Positions 12,579 to 27,200 are shown, numbered from the stretch's first letter. The stretch: 64,000 nucleotides of DNA from Oxyura jamaicensis (GCF_011077185.1 NC_048896.1:87841426-87905425); one strand, 5' to 3'. The notes: a model not told the origin generated them from the letters alone. Program-made: numbers and translations.

Positions 12579-15500
12579 CTTGGGAACGCGTGCTTCTCTC
12601 TTTATCAAGAGACACAAACAGATCAGGGAGGAACATTATAGAGAGCAGGGTTTTGTTACAAAGAACTTTATATTCATGATAGGTAAAGCATTGTCAGTCC
12701 TCCTTTCATAAAAAAAAAAAAAAAGCAATCAGAAGATCTATAGCACAGTTATTGCACAGTCAGACGTTCCCTGTACTTTTCCAATACTGCATGTAAAACA
12801 CAAGTGGGAGAGAATGTCCCTAGAAATGAAGGAGATAATGAGAAGTCCCTAGACAGTTTTCATTTTCATGTGAAAGCCAGGATGCCAGCAACTTTGCCCA
12901 CTCTGTGACTCCAATCTTTTTTTCTAACTACATGAACACAGACCAGGACATGAGTCTGGACACCTGGTTCACTGTTAGACCTTGAGATCAAGCCTCTAAG
13001 GATTATAGAGCTACCTGAAATGGATCTGTCCCTCAGAATGAGTATTTTACCCACTGGCTTGCTTTATTGGTGTACCATCTTTTCACAAGTATAATAACTA
13101 AAGCTAACCACTGTCATTAACTACACACAACACTGGTCATAAAAACTTACTTTACATTATGAAAATAGCTGAAGGAAAAGACTTTTGTTAAACTTCCGTA
13201 AATTCATAGGCAGAGTGGTAAATAATCAAATTCCTAATCTGAGTTTCAGATGTTTTGCAGTGATCCTTTTGTTCCTGAATATCACAGCCAGCTCACATCA
13301 TGTCCGGACAACGGGTAAAATCTGGCCCCACAACACCCACCCTTTCACACAAAAGTAACATGTTTGATAAGTACACAGGTTTCAAATGAAGTGTTCTCTT
13401 GATCCAACAAGTAAACTGTTCAGATCAAGAGGAAACACAGAAAACTTGGATTGGTTTAAACTGCAAATGCCAATTAGAGATTTCAATCACAAGCCTTAAG
13501 CATCCTGGAGAACTACTAGGGTGGTCCTTAGTTCAGCCAAGTTTACCTTCCGGTCCTGTTTGTTCAAAGGAAAGAAAAAGAGAATCAAATAGGGTTGTAA
13601 AAACACAATAAAATCCACTAAAAGATTTTATTTAGCTAAGTCCAGGAAAGCAGTACCACAGGCTGTTTCTTCCTGTTTTTTTTAAGTACATATTAACTGA
13701 AAGAGTTGCACAAGAATGTCAAATCCACATGTGCTGAATGCAGGAATGCAGCATTCTCCAGAACAGCCTGTATTTCACATTTGGAGGTGTAATAGAGGGA
13801 GGCAGGAATGGAAAGGTTTTCCCTTATTTTGCTATAAACAGAACGAAACGAGTCTGCTCTTCAATACGTGCAAAGCCACTGTTTCAGACACAGCTAATCT
13901 GAAGCTGCAAATTCTGCACTAACACTTGCAGCATGTGCAAACCAGCAATTTATCCAGGAAAGGTGAGCATTACACACATCCCCTTTCTGTGCGCTTCAAC
14001 CTAAATGTAAGAACAGACGATATTTCAGAAGCAAGAAACACACATGCACAGTCACAAATATATTTGGGCCCATAGCAAGTAATACATCTGGTAATGTAAG
14101 TCCTGTAACCCCAGAACTGGGTTTCCCATTCCTCCCACTATTTAGAAGTGATCTGATGTGATGCTCTTTCTTATTTCTTCAATCCTTAAAATAAAGGAAT
14201 TTAAACCATAACAAGTGACTTGTTGTTTTCTGTTTTAGTAAATGGTGACCTGTGATCAAAGCAAGTACAATCAAAGGCACAAGGCTTTGCAGCAGGATGC
14301 AGCAGAGTGTTTCCAAGTAACTGCACGTTAGGATAATACCAGCCTCCTTTGAAAGTTCCTCATGCAGAAGCCTGCTGCTCAGTAGGATGGGAGGCTATTC
14401 TCATTGTGGACTACCAGTGCTATAGAGGTTCAGAAAACAAGGCAGATGCACTGTTAAACTTTTTCAAGGTACCTTACACGTTGCCCACCCCAGCCTCAGC
14501 TCAGCTTCACACGTGAGCTCTGCTGCAAAATAATTACTCCCTGAGCGCAGCCGTCACCTCAGGCCACATCTAACTCCTGCCTCTTAGTAATACTGTGGGA
14601 ATTAACTATCTGCAAGGGATAATCACGACAGGCTTCCAGGGTGGTCTCTCGCAGCAATGCATCTGGGAACAGAGACAGATGTGCAAGGTCTTCTATGAAA
14701 GAGAAAAGTCACCCCCTCCAACAAAGGAAAAAAAATCAGTACCTGATCTCTCTCTCGCCTTTGTGATGGTCTCTTTGAAATGGCCGCTGCAAACTGCTAA
14801 CAGAACAAGTGCAGCTTTTCTGAGCATGTGCACTGTCTCTTTTTAACCTTCCCTGAAAGAGGTTATTACTATGGGGAGATTTCTGCCATGGCAACAATGC
14901 AGAGCACTGCAGCACACAGCACAGATTTAAAGAGGAACAGGCTATGTCTCCCACGTCTGGGGAAGGAGGTTTCTGCTTTGACATGGGAGCTTCAGCACTG
15001 ACTGACCTGCTGTGGGTACGGTTTTTAAAGCTGGGCCATTTGATTCATCCATCTTGAGTCCACAGAGTGGTTTTCCCCCAGTCTGCTCAGCTGGATGTGG
15101 TGCCCGATTCGAGCGACTTTCTCTCTCATGCCTGAAAATAACCGTGATGAATTACACCTGCTTTATGGGAAACAAGGAAAAGCTATAGGATTGCACTCGG
15201 GAACTGCAGGGCATGTCACAGCTGAGATTTTGGTGAAGGCCAGGAATTGTTCAGCCCGGCTGCCATGTGAGTGGTTCTGGGTTACAGGGGTTGTACCACT
15301 TGTGCCTGGATGTTTCCGCGATCCCAGTCTCAGAGCTGTCAGAAACAGCTGCAAATGTGCAGGCACTTAAACTCTGAGGGGGACCCTGAGTCTGAATTGA
15401 GAGCACAGCTTATCCCCATTTTCCATCCTGTACCTCTGTTGCCCTCTCAAGCCCCACAAGCTCCATCCTACAACACACTGACAGTGTTCCTGCTAAATGC

Positions 15501-18500
15501 ATACAGGAGCGGAGCATAGATCACAGAGTACTTTTGTCAAAGCAAAGCTAACTTCAGGGGTCTCATCTCCCCAGAACACATTTCCCACCAAAAATGAGGC
15601 ACTACCAGTTGTTGTTCAAGAGAGAATGAGCACAGCTGAGAGCAGGCGCAGTGCTGGGAAGCATGAACAGCCCTTCAAAGGGGCTGTGCCCTCTGTTTGC
15701 TTTTAGCCAGTTCAATAGGGACTCAGTCTTAAATGCTCTCAGGGCAAAAGCTGGGGGCACTCAGCCTCAGGAAGGTCAGGCACACGGTCTTCTTTGCCAT
15801 GAGCAGAGTCCCTCTCAGAATTATGACTAAATTGCTGGCTAACATTTTTTCTTTTCAATGTGCTCTAAATCCTGTCTCTCCTGTACAGTCCTAGGGGAAA
15901 TTTCGCTCCCATTAATTCAACTTTTCAAGTCAGATGCTCAGATTTCCAGTTGCTCAGCAAGTAACTCTGATGCGATGCGAAGTTACCACATCTATGAGCA
16001 CTGTCAAGGGAGGATTAATTATAGTACTTCCTTTCTTGCACATCACAAAAACAGAAGGACAGGGAAAATATTTTTTAGAGACTGTTCTTTTGGGCAAACA
16101 GGATTTAGCATTGTTCTTGCAGAGATAACCAGATAGGATTTGGTCTGATTACGTATCTACCTGTACACAAATTACAAATGCAAAACTTGATTCATGATCA
16201 CTGGCAGCCATCTAATCTCACTTCGTGGCCTGTCTTCCTGATAAACAGCAAACGTACACACATATATACAAACATACGTGCCTTTTCTTAACCTGTGCTC
16301 TTGATCATTCCCAGCAAATCTTACCTTATTCTCCCAAGTCCCATCCTTTTTCTGTCATAACAGTAACATCTAGCAGCAAGCCACTGGTAGCTTGGGTGTT
16401 ATCCCTGATTCATTTTTCCAGAGCTTCTGACTACTTATTAAATTTTAAAAAAGATAAATCTGCTTTTGTCATTCCTAGCTGCCTCGTCCAAAATCTACTT
16501 GTCCTGCAGCCACTAGGACCAACTTCCTTTTTGATGCTTTCACCATATTTCCTCTTTATTCACCTTTCCCCATTCTGTACCAGGTTGACCACCAGCTTTC
16601 CTCTTCAGAGAAGCTCATGATTTCTCAAGTGAAAAAAATATCAGTTCACCAAAGTGGAAGCTTTCCACAGAGGAGGAAGACACCCCACTTGAGGATATTT
16701 TCACTTGCAAAAATGTTTTGAAAAAAAATCATATGACATTTCAAATTGATTATTTCTGGCTTTCTGCTTCAAAATTATTTCCTTCTTAAACCTACGCCAA
16801 ACAGAATAAAAATGCATTTCATGCTCGGTTAATGAAACTGAAGAGTGGGAACAGCTCTTTACCTTAAGGATATTGGAGCCCATTCCCATCAGGACGGTAC
16901 AACCATGATAAAATCTTTCCTAGTCTTACTTCCCTCTTGCAGGAGACGTGGGTGGTGCAGATGCTAGCCCTAGGGTACCCAAAAGTGCAAGTACTCACCA
17001 GGACTGGGGCGGCACAGCAGTGCTCAGTGGGGATCTCACAGTGATGGTCACGTAACAGCTCAGGCTGAGTGTGAAAAGTGACATTTGGGTGAAAGCTGAA
17101 AGGTCCCGACTCCCCTGCTGCCCTGTGGGGACCATTCATAAGGTGAGCAGTGAGAATTTATAGTTTCTTTTTATGATGAAGTTGAACGTAATGGATTTCT
17201 TTTCAAGATCCCCAGCAGCTAAAAAACATCAAAGCAATGCTTCTGAGATTTCAATTTTTCATCTTGATAGCACATGTTTTGATACTATAAATATTTCTGT
17301 GGGATGGGGAGAAAAGCTTGAGTCTTTTCGTCTAAGCCTCTTCACTGCTTGGTCTCTCCTTGGCTCTTAAATCTAATACTTTGTCACGGCAGAAAACTTT
17401 CTTCCCTCACTAAAGATAACAGATTCTGTCACTTCTCCTGCAGACACTTTCATGCTTTCTTACAGCCTGCCCTCTCAATCACGGCAAAAATCTCCCCACG
17501 AAGGTACCATCTTGTCCTCCATCAGCCCCCCTTTTCAGCTCTACCTCTGCCATGAATCCTACAGAGCACGGCCACCTGGCAGAGCCTGGGGAGAAAGCTG
17601 GCTGCGACTGCTGACGGCATGCAAATGTGCTCGTTATACCAATATCACACTGTCTCACACCTCTCCCCAGCTCCCCCCCTTGTCATCCCACCTAAATGCC
17701 AGCCTGTGAACGCTGCAGGGCAGGCGCTGTGTTTGCACTTGTTGGTGCAGCACGGCGCGGCTGGAGTGTTGATTGAGGCTCTCGGGCAGATGTGAGGGAT
17801 AATGATGCCAAACTCCCTCGTGCTGGTCGCTCTGTCCCACTCTGATATCCGAGCTATTTGCAGAGCAAGCCTTATTCTTCTCCTTCCAATTTAAAGATCT
17901 TGGGAAGTGTCGGAGTGGCCAGAATGAGAAACAAAGCCCTCCTTTGTTCCCTGAACAGGTCTTGCATGTGTTGGTAGCAGCAAATAATTGAAATGGTCCC
18001 TCCTTCCACTTTCCCCACCAGTAATTTTAGGAATGATCTCCTTGTCAGTGACTGTGATTCCTGCAGTCCCTATCTGTCCAATTATGGCTCATCTGAAATC
18101 CCCAAAAGTCTTGAGTTTCAGCGCAGCCCAAGTCTGGGCTCGTGTCCAGTTCTGACTTTTCCATACAGCTCTCGGGGAGTCCTGCCCTGTCAGAACTACT
18201 TACTGCTTTTTGGATGAGATGCTACACTGAGGTCAAATCTTTCAGCTTCTCTCTGGGAGTTGGGAAGCATTTAAAGATCTCAAGGTAATTTTCGAGAAGG
18301 GTTAGCGTTTAGCTGAGCTATCCTTTCCTTGCACTGTCCCTATCCATTCATCTTTGGGGAAATAAACTGTGTTCCAAGCTGTACTTGAGCTATTTCTAGG
18401 TACATAATAATTGCAACTTTAAGTAGTTTGGTAAGTCCACAGAGAAGTCTCAAATACTTTGCAGCAACTGTACAAATACCGATGCATATGAATGGGCTAT

Positions 18501-18972
18501 GCGTTGAACTGGAGGGCAATAAACTGCTATTTTTCCAAGATTCCCATTCTAGAATCAGACTTCACAGTCCAGAGGCCTTTGCTAACACAGGTTAGACAGC
18601 CTTCTTTTAGCTGAGAAGCAGTGCAGCAGTAGCCAGTTTATTTGCAGTGGCTGCTTTGAAAAATAGCAACTGAGGAAACTAAAGGAAATGAGACTGGTAA
18701 AACTGGAAGGATATTAATGACCCTATTTGCCCCCAAAATTATTTGTTATCCAAAGTTATCCAAGGACACTCAAGCTTCAGAATCCAGAAGACCCATAGTC
18801 AGGGGGTCAAATTCATTCCCTGCTCTAGAAACCAACTCATTTGCAGCCAGTCACCTGAGACTGATCCAGAGTGACTTGTGACAGCAATACCTGGATCTCA
18901 TTAATGGTTGATAATTTTGACATTAAGATCTCTATGACTTAAAGATGGATGTATATTTATGTTTGAAAGCAG
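12579..18972. other. Non-coding stretch, possible long first intron of NICOL1
   Basis: No coding exon is recognised on either strand. An A tract sits at about 12.71 kb. A segment around 16.33-16.60 kb has pyrimidine-rich phrases that recall L2-type ancient LINE remnants. A mildly GC-rich patch lies around 17.3-17.9 kb. The rest looks single copy. Confidence 0.5.
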
Positions 18973-19125
18973 CACAGAATCAGAGTCATTGAATGGTTTG
19001 CGTTGGAAGGATCCTTAAAGATCATCCAATTCCAGACCCCTGCCATGGGCAGGGACACCTCCCACCAGACCAGGCTACCCAAAGCCCCATCCTTGAACAC
19101 TTCTAGAGATGGGACAGCATCTTTA
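18973..19125 (-). mobile_element. CR1 LINE 3'-end fragment
   Basis: The plus strand reads CACAGAATC near the left end, then GGTTTGCGTTGGAAGGATCC, TTAAAGATCATCCAATTCCA and CCATGGGCAGGGACACC. This is the reverse complement of the CR1 3' end common in bird genomes. The element is therefore on the minus strand, 5' truncated and about 150 bp long, with some divergence from the consensus as I recall it. Confidence 0.9.
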
Positions 19126-20504
19126 ACCTGAGTTCATATTTACAAGATACTTGCAAGCTGACATGTGGCTTTTCCTTTCTACAATTTTCTCCTCTTTTCT
19201 ACAATTACAATGCTACAAATTGCAAGCTGGCTAGTGCAGTATTATCCTGATGTTGTACTAACCAGGGCTGCAGTTACCAGCTAAAGCCTTACCCATGTAT
19301 TCAAAATGTCCTGTGAATGAATTCCTCATTCGTGGACGAGGGATGTTTTTAGACACTGACCAGTAACAAAAGAGCAATTAATATTCCTTAAGTGTCATTA
19401 TAATCGTCACCATCTTGGCTGAGATGCTGGAGAACAGCCAGAACCACCACTGTTCATTCACTGTCCACTCCCAATGCCAGTCAGAACACAGTGGTAGCTC
19501 ATGCCCCAGCAACATCAAACTCATTTAAGAAACACCATGGCAGTCCTGCAGCTCTGAAACTATGCAGAATACAGTCTAAGAGAGCTGAGAACAAATCAAT
19601 CTTGTCGAAGGCAGCTTCAGGAGAAATATGTTGAATCCGAAGTCGGATCAGAAGTAGGAAATGCTGCAAAATCTTGCTCTTCATAAATCAGCAACCTCCC
19701 AGGAGGCTGAAATGCTGAAATGCTCCAACTATAATGCTCCCTTTTCTCCTGAACTCTCTAATCTTCACATCTACCCACTTTAAAAGCAACAAAAATCCCT
19801 GCCACAGGCAAAAGCATGTATTGTAAGGGGATGAGGATGTTGAAGGGAAACAAAGATGCCACAATGACAGGGGCATTAAAAAAACTCTAAACCAGATGGA
19901 TATATTAATAGATAGCAGAAAATCTTAGAAAACGGACAAGCCAGGAAAAGCGTGAACAAAAAATTATAAGCTGCCCATCCATACAAAGAAAAGGCTTCTT
20001 GTACTTCCAACCTTCCCTACAGAAGGACAGAGATCCATCTATAACTTAGCCACCAACACAAGAAAGAATTAATGATAAATTGAATCTTGCCAAGAAGTTT
20101 GAAGGGCATATGGGGAGCAGACGTACAGGTCAGATTGGAGGTAGATCTTTTGTGGAGAAAAGAGCAGGTATGGTCATGGGAGTTGCAGACAAAAGTATGC
20201 AGGTGAAATTAATATAGCTGCAATGCAACAGTGGCAGAAGATGAGAAAGTAGGTTGGGTAGGGGAGAGAAAAAAATGCTATTTTGGCTGGAAAAGTGGAG
20301 TAAAGATCCATTTTCTTAAAACTTCAAAGTCCTCGGACAAGATTGCTATAGTTGTGTTTGACAAGAATGCTTTATATGTGGTGTTGAAAAATAAGTTGTT
20401 TTTTTTTTTCTAGACTTTCTCAAAAATGTCAACAATGATATACAGCACTCTGAGGAAGAAACAGACAGCCTGACTTCAAAAGTCCATGGACTACAAAATG
20501 CTGC
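19126..20504. other. Non-coding stretch between a CR1 and the solo LTR
   Basis: About 1.4 kb with no recognisable exon, RNA gene or repeat apart from a short T run near 20.40 kb. Confidence 0.5.
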
Positions 20505-21070
20505 TGTTGTGGGTTAACACCGCTATCCAGCTAAGCATTACACAGGCACTTGATCACTTCTTCATGCCCAGGGGGACAGGAGAAAGGAAGACTAAAAGCA
20601 AGAAGAACTTATGGGTTGAGATTAAAATTATTTAATAAGTGAAGAAGAGAGATAGAAAACAAAACAAGTGATGCAAAGGTGATTGCTCACCACCTCCCAC
20701 AGGTAGACCAAAGTTCAGCCAGTTCCTGTGAGGGGAAAAAAAAAAAAAAAAAAAAGTGCTAACTCCTAAACCTCACCTCCACCCTCCTCTCCCTTTTAAT
20801 AGCTGAGCATGATGCCATTTGGCATGGGACATCTCTGGTTCGTTCAGGTGATCTGCCTTGTAGTATCCCCTCCCAACCTCTTGTGCACCCCCAATCTATT
20901 CACTGGGGAGACAGAGAGAAACAGATGGCCTCCATGCTGTGCAGACAGTGCTCAGCCACAGCTTAAATATTAGTGTGATACCAGCACTGGTTTTGGTCAC
21001 AAACCTAAAACACAGCACCACAGGAGCTGCTGTGAAGAAAACTAAATCCATCCCAGCCAGACCCAGTACA
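20505..21070 (-). mobile_element. Solo LTR of an avian endogenous retrovirus (ERVL-like)
   Basis: A 566-bp block starts TGTTGTGGGTTAACACC and ends CCCAGTACA, so it has TG...CA termini. The flanking five bases are GCTGC on the left and GTTGC on the right, a 4-of-5 match to a target-site duplication. Internal phrases such as CTGAGCATGATGCC, CCTCCCAACCTCTTGTGCAC and GAAGAAAACTAAATCCATCC are those I recall from a widespread avian LTR family. Read on the minus strand there is a TATTAAAAG TATA-like box near 20800 and ATTAAA near 20630, giving the U3-R order, so the LTR is in minus orientation. No internal retroviral genes or second LTR are adjacent, so this is a recombination remnant. A 20-nt A run interrupts it near 20.73 kb. 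The family name is not asserted. Confidence 0.75.
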
Positions 21071-24000
21071 GTTGCTCAAGGGACATCAGGGTAACACATC
21101 ATAAGGAATGGGATGTCATCATACAACTTTGTTGCATAGGGTACTCTGCAGACATGTCCCCATACTGTGACTTCTATGGATTACTGTTTTTAGAAATGTA
21201 AACCTCAGTGAATCAGGAGAAACAGGATTTTCACTGTTACGCTGGAACCCAGAACTGTCAGAAAGCCTTAAGCATGTCTGTCTGATAGGTGAATCTGCCT
21301 GCCAAAACAGCTGAACGCTTCTTCCAAAACTCAGCACTGACTGAGTGGGAAGAGGACAGATGCTTATACAATTTTAATAGCTTGAAACAGTGCTTATGTT
21401 TAAAAGTAGGAGCAGGTTATTTACGGTCCTGCCAAATTTTCAAGGTGAAGAGGAAGAGAAATCATTGAAGATATTTTAATGAGTGCTTAGAGGTGTGCTC
21501 AGGATAATATGGCGGTTGAGAGAAATGCAAAGCATTATCTGTCAGCCAAGCTCTTCGTTTTCGTACTTTGCCCCTGCTCCTTTCATCTTTTCCTCGTCCC
21601 TTACACGGCGTCTGCTGTTAATTACTCTTTGTCTTAGCTCTTTGTCCACCATTAGACACTTTTGGTGTCTTAAGCCCTTGATACTCTCCTGTGAGGCCTA
21701 GCTGCAGTGTGCAAACACTGACCCTTGGCGTGGGCCTTCAGCCAAGCGCAGTGCTGAGGCACTCCAAAGAAAGAGCTGTTTGTGCCCCTCTCCACCACTT
21801 TACCGCTCTGCCAAAATGTTATTGCTCTCTAGAAAGATGGGTTGTAGCTGATAGTTTGGCATACTATGCCAGAATGGATTGGAGTGCTTTGAAAAGGCCG
21901 GCATGGAGTGTCATGGAATGACTACAAGCTCATCCCATCTGCCAGAAATAGCATCAGCTCAGCTGGCTTTCTGCTCCTAATGTGGCTTGCTCCAAGAAGT
22001 ACAGACCATAAACAAAGATGTAAATGGGTGCAAAAGACAGAGAGGGACTCCTCTTTTAAAAGTCCTGCCTCAAGAACTTCAGACATGCATGGAAGACACT
22101 CACAACACTTGCAGAGATGGCCTATGGGATGGGTTCGCTGAGATCAGTCAATAAATCAAAATGGGCGTGAATCAGTGTACATTAGATATGTGGGGACAGT
22201 AAGACACAAACACACACTTTTTGAAATAGTAAGGTATAGGCAGGGGAGGGCTGGGAAAAAAATCTGCCCAATTTATCTCCCCCAAAATAACAGCTGGCTC
22301 TGAGCCCTTGGAGGCCCTAAATTAGCTGAAAAGGCCTTAATTAGAGGTTCTTCACCTTTTCCATACTCAGGCCTTTCTAGGATTTCTACCTATTTTTAGG
22401 GATTTGGGAAAGACAGGGTAATAACCACTTGGTTATCCCTTTTCATTGGTTCTGGATGAGGAGCCTGCAACAGGGAGGACCACCTTCTGCCTGGGAATGT
22501 GGGCACCGCTCAGTACCACCCTGCGTTATTTCAAGAGCTGTGTTTGGATCTGTGATAATGCACAAACTAATTCCCAACTCTGGACCTCAAAACAGGAAAT
22601 AAAAGAACAAGGCAGAGCTTTCAGTTGCATAAATATTTTTTTTCTTGCCATGAAATCTTCTCTGGGCAGGCACTCTGTATTTTTATCCCGAGAGCAGCAT
22701 TCTCTCCTCAGAAAGCAGGTATCTGAACTTACTTTCCCACTATGTTGTGGAAAAGGCCTTAGGAGGAGAAAAAATATGTGAGCGTTTAGAGATCCTATTA
22801 TTCAAAATGCTTGCAATGCCTATGCTAGTGTTGCATTTGTGATATGCTGATTTTGCTAACATGAGTTCAAGTCTAATCTAATACGACCCTGAATCACTCT
22901 GGGGCAGTGTGCTCACACATAGAGCAATGTGGTTGTCATAGGGGGAGATAGTTCAACAGGCAACTTGAAGCAAATATTTTTCAAGATTTTTTAAAAAATA
23001 AAATAATAATAATAATAAAACTCTGTCAACTTTACAATACAGTTGAAAACCAAAATAGGTTTTGCAGTAACAGTAGATGAATTATCCTTTTAACAAAGAA
23101 GTACCAGGGATCCCTACAGCGTTTGAAAAAGCATGCACGATACATGGCAGATAAACATGGCTGGAGCATTCTTGGTTGTTAAAGCTGAATTACAACTTTT
23201 ACTGTGATCCTCACTTAACCTCCCCCATTGCTAGTTTTTTCATACACTGTCCTGGCACAGAAGTAAATTTAGGGAAAATACTTTAAACATAATTGATGCA
23301 GTAATGTGAGAATAAAACAACCCTACCATTCCTCATTGGTTCCAGTGGGTTTTCTGAGCCTGAAACACTCACACTTGGCTCATCTGTTTTTGTTTTTAAA
23401 CATGAATGATTTTGAGTCAAAAACAAAGAACATCTGTTCAGCAATTTTAAAACTAGAAGTATTTAACATTTTTCCCTTGATGTGCATGATTTGATTCAGT
23501 GCCCTATTGCATTGATGTTACTGGAAGGGCTTCACGCGTGATTTAGAAGAAAGATCAGCAATGCAGGACACCCAAGATGGCAAGCAGGCAGACAGCATGC
23601 TGTTGGGCTGGTGCAGGGCCAGGAGCCATAGCAGCTTCAGAGAAGGATTTGTGAGAGGCAGTAGCTGTTAGCTCCTGGTTCAAACTGAGTTCTGAGCCCA
23701 GCAAAAGGAGCTGCTGCCTTCCAGAAAGGCAAGGAACCTCTCAGTAGCCACTCAGATGTGGGACCTTTTTCCCTTGAGAGGCAGAATTTCCTGGTTCCAG
23801 CCAGGTTTCTGCAGGAATAAATACCTTCTTTCCGGGGAGACAAAAATGAAGCCATTAATTTTAGGGCTTCAGACTAGCAGTGTAGCCGTCTTTACCCTGG
23901 ACCTCAGGAGTGCCTCTGCTCATTATAATCACTTAGACCTGCAGACCTGCTTTTCTGCTGCAGGCTTGCTGAAACAAAACTAAACTAAAAAGCATGCACA

Positions 24001-24213
24001 TATTCTGAAATATAAAAAGACTTAAATAGAGGGAAAAAAAATGTGCTGATTTATCATCAACTATTTTATATTTTGGATTGTTTTTACTTATTTACTGGGG
24101 AGTGTCAGATATACCTTTTTTTAAAAGAAAGTCTGTAATTAAACACAGTCAGGAGTCATTAGCTTATTCAAAAAGCCTGCTGTTTCCCATTAACTAATAG
24201 CAACTACCAAAAC

Positions 24214-24243
24214 TTTTATTTATTTATTTATTTATTTATTTTT
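24214..24243. repeat. (TTTA)n microsatellite
   Basis: About seven tandem TTTA units in an AT-rich setting. Confidence 0.9.
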
Positions 24244-27200
24244 AATGGGCTAGGCCTAGCTTTAATTGTGAAACTATCTTTGAGGGCAAATGCACACCCT
24301 ATACTTTGAGATCCCTTCTTTGTGCTATAGGATGTTGTATTGGATAATTAGTTTCCTCCAAGCTGGAGCTAAAAATTGCTTCTTTTGAAACACCTAACTT
24401 AACAGAGGATTAAACTATCACCTTTTGCATAAAAATGAGCTTTGAAGATTGACTGTGTCATGAATCACCTTTTAGCTTGAGATCAGCCATTTAAATTTAA
24501 CACAGGTTGCACTTTTTTGCTATTATTTTTATCTAGGTGGAAAAGAGACTGGGTATTGCGGTGTGGGATGTTTCTGAATTAGTGAGTTCTGGCTTTTCTA
24601 TCTAACCAGTGTTAAACTGCAAATATCACTGTACAAAAAGAAGAGGGTACAATAGCAGCTCAAATGGTAACTCTCCAGAATAACGAAATTATAGTCTTAA
24701 GACCCCATCTTCACCTAAGGCAGCCAAGTGCTAAAAAATACGTTTGTTGCACCAGCAAAACCAGCCATAAGAAAATGTTTGGGCACTGTTCGTGTCACAC
24801 CATATTATGTTGGCATTTCCATTTGACACACAGACTTGTCAGTTTTGAGTGTAGCTGTGAACTACAGATGCTTTTAAAATAAGGGATAGAGGAAAATATA
24901 TTTCCATTCAAAACAGAACATGTGTTGAATGTCTGTCTCAGGTCTAAAAAGGTCTGAGGTTTACCGGTCGTACAGGCAGTTTTCCAGCTGCACTAACGCT
25001 GAGGGAGAGAGGAGAACATACTGAGGTATCCTCTGTCCATTATCTTTCAAGCTGGTTTTGAAATCTCTGAACAGAAATATTTCCTCTGTTTCTACAGACC
25101 AGCTGTTCAACAAGAGGTGGGAAATACAGGGAGCAACAGGCAAGCAGCTTTGAAATCTGCTCATGTTGGCATGGCAGAATTGTATTAACTCATCCTTTGG
25201 ATGACAGCATGTAAAAGACAATCCACGGAGGAATTTCCCACCTGTGCGTGTGTGAGTACACAGAAGAAAATTAGTTATAGTCTCTTTTTGACCGTCTCCA
25301 ACGGTCAGCATTTAACAAAGTGTGTTTGGAGAGGGGAATATTTCAGTCCAAGTAACAGACTTGCAGGGGCTGCGGCTCACCATGTGTATGACCTTTATTT
25401 GGTTGTCAGCTCCCTTGGGAGCCAATGCTGGCACTGGGGAAAGGTGGCTGAACCAAGGACAGATCAAACAGATAGGCAAGCTGCAGGCAGTGACATCCCA
25501 GGAGCAGCCATGTGCACAACAGAGAGCAACAGAGGTACTGCATATCAAACCATGCACTGTTGCTGTGCTAGCATGGACCATCTTGATACAGACACCACAT
25601 CAAAAAGCTCCAGCCTCCTTCAGAGACATCTCTGCTTATGATAAACCCAGGCTAAAGCTTGGAAATCCTCCTCCATATGTGCTTTTACATGGCCTAGTTG
25701 CCATGTGTATTTTAGTACTTTGCATTCATGGGCTAACATGAACTATAATTTTCCTTATAGGAAAATGATTGTTCCTCTACTAGTTTTATGAGGGAGAATG
25801 TGATATTTGGAGAGTTTTTTGCTAAGTGGATGCTGCTTCTGTGTGAGCAGGCCAAAAACTCGCTTATCTATTTCAAGGGATGAATAATAATTCAAGATGA
25901 TCCTTAATATCTAGAAGATTTTTGTCTTCAGTCTCTGAGCTACTCCCAAGAAATGCTTCTCCATGGGCATGTAAGATTGAGACAAAGGATTGCACATTCT
26001 CAGCCACCATGGTGACCTTCCCTGCATCTGAATCTTGCTTCACAACTCCAGCTTCCACGTCTTTCTCCTTAATTCTCCACCCAGCCCTGTCTATGAACTG
26101 ACTTTCTCCATTAAGTCAAGCCCCTAGTTATGGACATCAAAGACAGGCTGTACAGTGCCATGTGGGATTGCTGCTCACCACTACTCATACTTGCAGGCTG
26201 CAGCAGACAGATGAGCCATGTATATCATGTAACTTCAGGAAAGCTTCTGCATTCAGACTGGACGGCTGCTGAGGCTTGTACTTTGAGGCATTTCTGTATA
26301 GGTATCTGGTGAGCTGGGGGTTGAGCGTGACCCTGAAGTCTGCCATAATGATTAGACTTATTCTTAACTTCCTGTGCATCTGTTCTCCAACTGACAAATG
26401 GGGGTAACTGAAGTTCTCACCTCTCTCAAGCACAGATAGGCTTTATTTATCCTGGTGTTAAAAAGCTTCATGGTGCATCTCAGAACAGCCAGCCAACAAC
26501 CCAGAGCAGTGTCTTTTACAGTCCCCAGGCCAGGCCACAGAGCAGCTGGGATATCATGACTGAGACTCTGAGTTTGAGTATGAGAAGGCAGTGTAGAGAG
26601 CAAGAATCAGTCTGATATGCTTGCAGGTGTCTTGAGTCATTAAGGACACACACTGCAGTGTTCTGTAGCCGTTGTGTTTCCTGAGGACTTGTGGCAACAC
26701 GCCAAGTGTAGAGTATCCCTGCAGATCTACGAGCAGGTGATGGTTCAGACTGCCTTCCTCCTCCTCCACATCTCTGTACCAGCCAAAATGGAAAATGAGT
26801 TTCTCTGGGTATCTTTCCAGAAGCCTATGAACTGATGCACTCATGCAGCAAAACTCAGCTGGTACGTTCATACCCTTTTCACCTTGGTATTCACACTGTA
26901 AAAGTATTCACCCTCCCTTTGCTGCTCCTTTGGATGCCCACCAGCATTTCGTTTAGTTAAGAAAAAAGGAAGTTGCTAAGTAGGAACAGAACTGAGTTGA
27001 AGTCTGAGAGATCAGTAGTATGTCAGATACCATTGGTACAGGCTTCTCAACTACCATGATCATTGATAAAAGTGTTAGGCGCTATAGGTAGGTGTTCCTC
27101 CTGAAGTTATACCACTGAGATGAAATTTAACTCTTCTTCACATATCCGAAAGTCAATCAGACTGTCATTGAAACAACTGAATAAAATCACCAGCCCTTCT

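Noticed and set aside
25201..25741. Overlapping open frames of 139-146 codons on the plus strand and 89-116 codons on the minus strand
   Set aside because: Several frames are open at once, none gives a family-like sequence, and no CpG island or splice logic is present.
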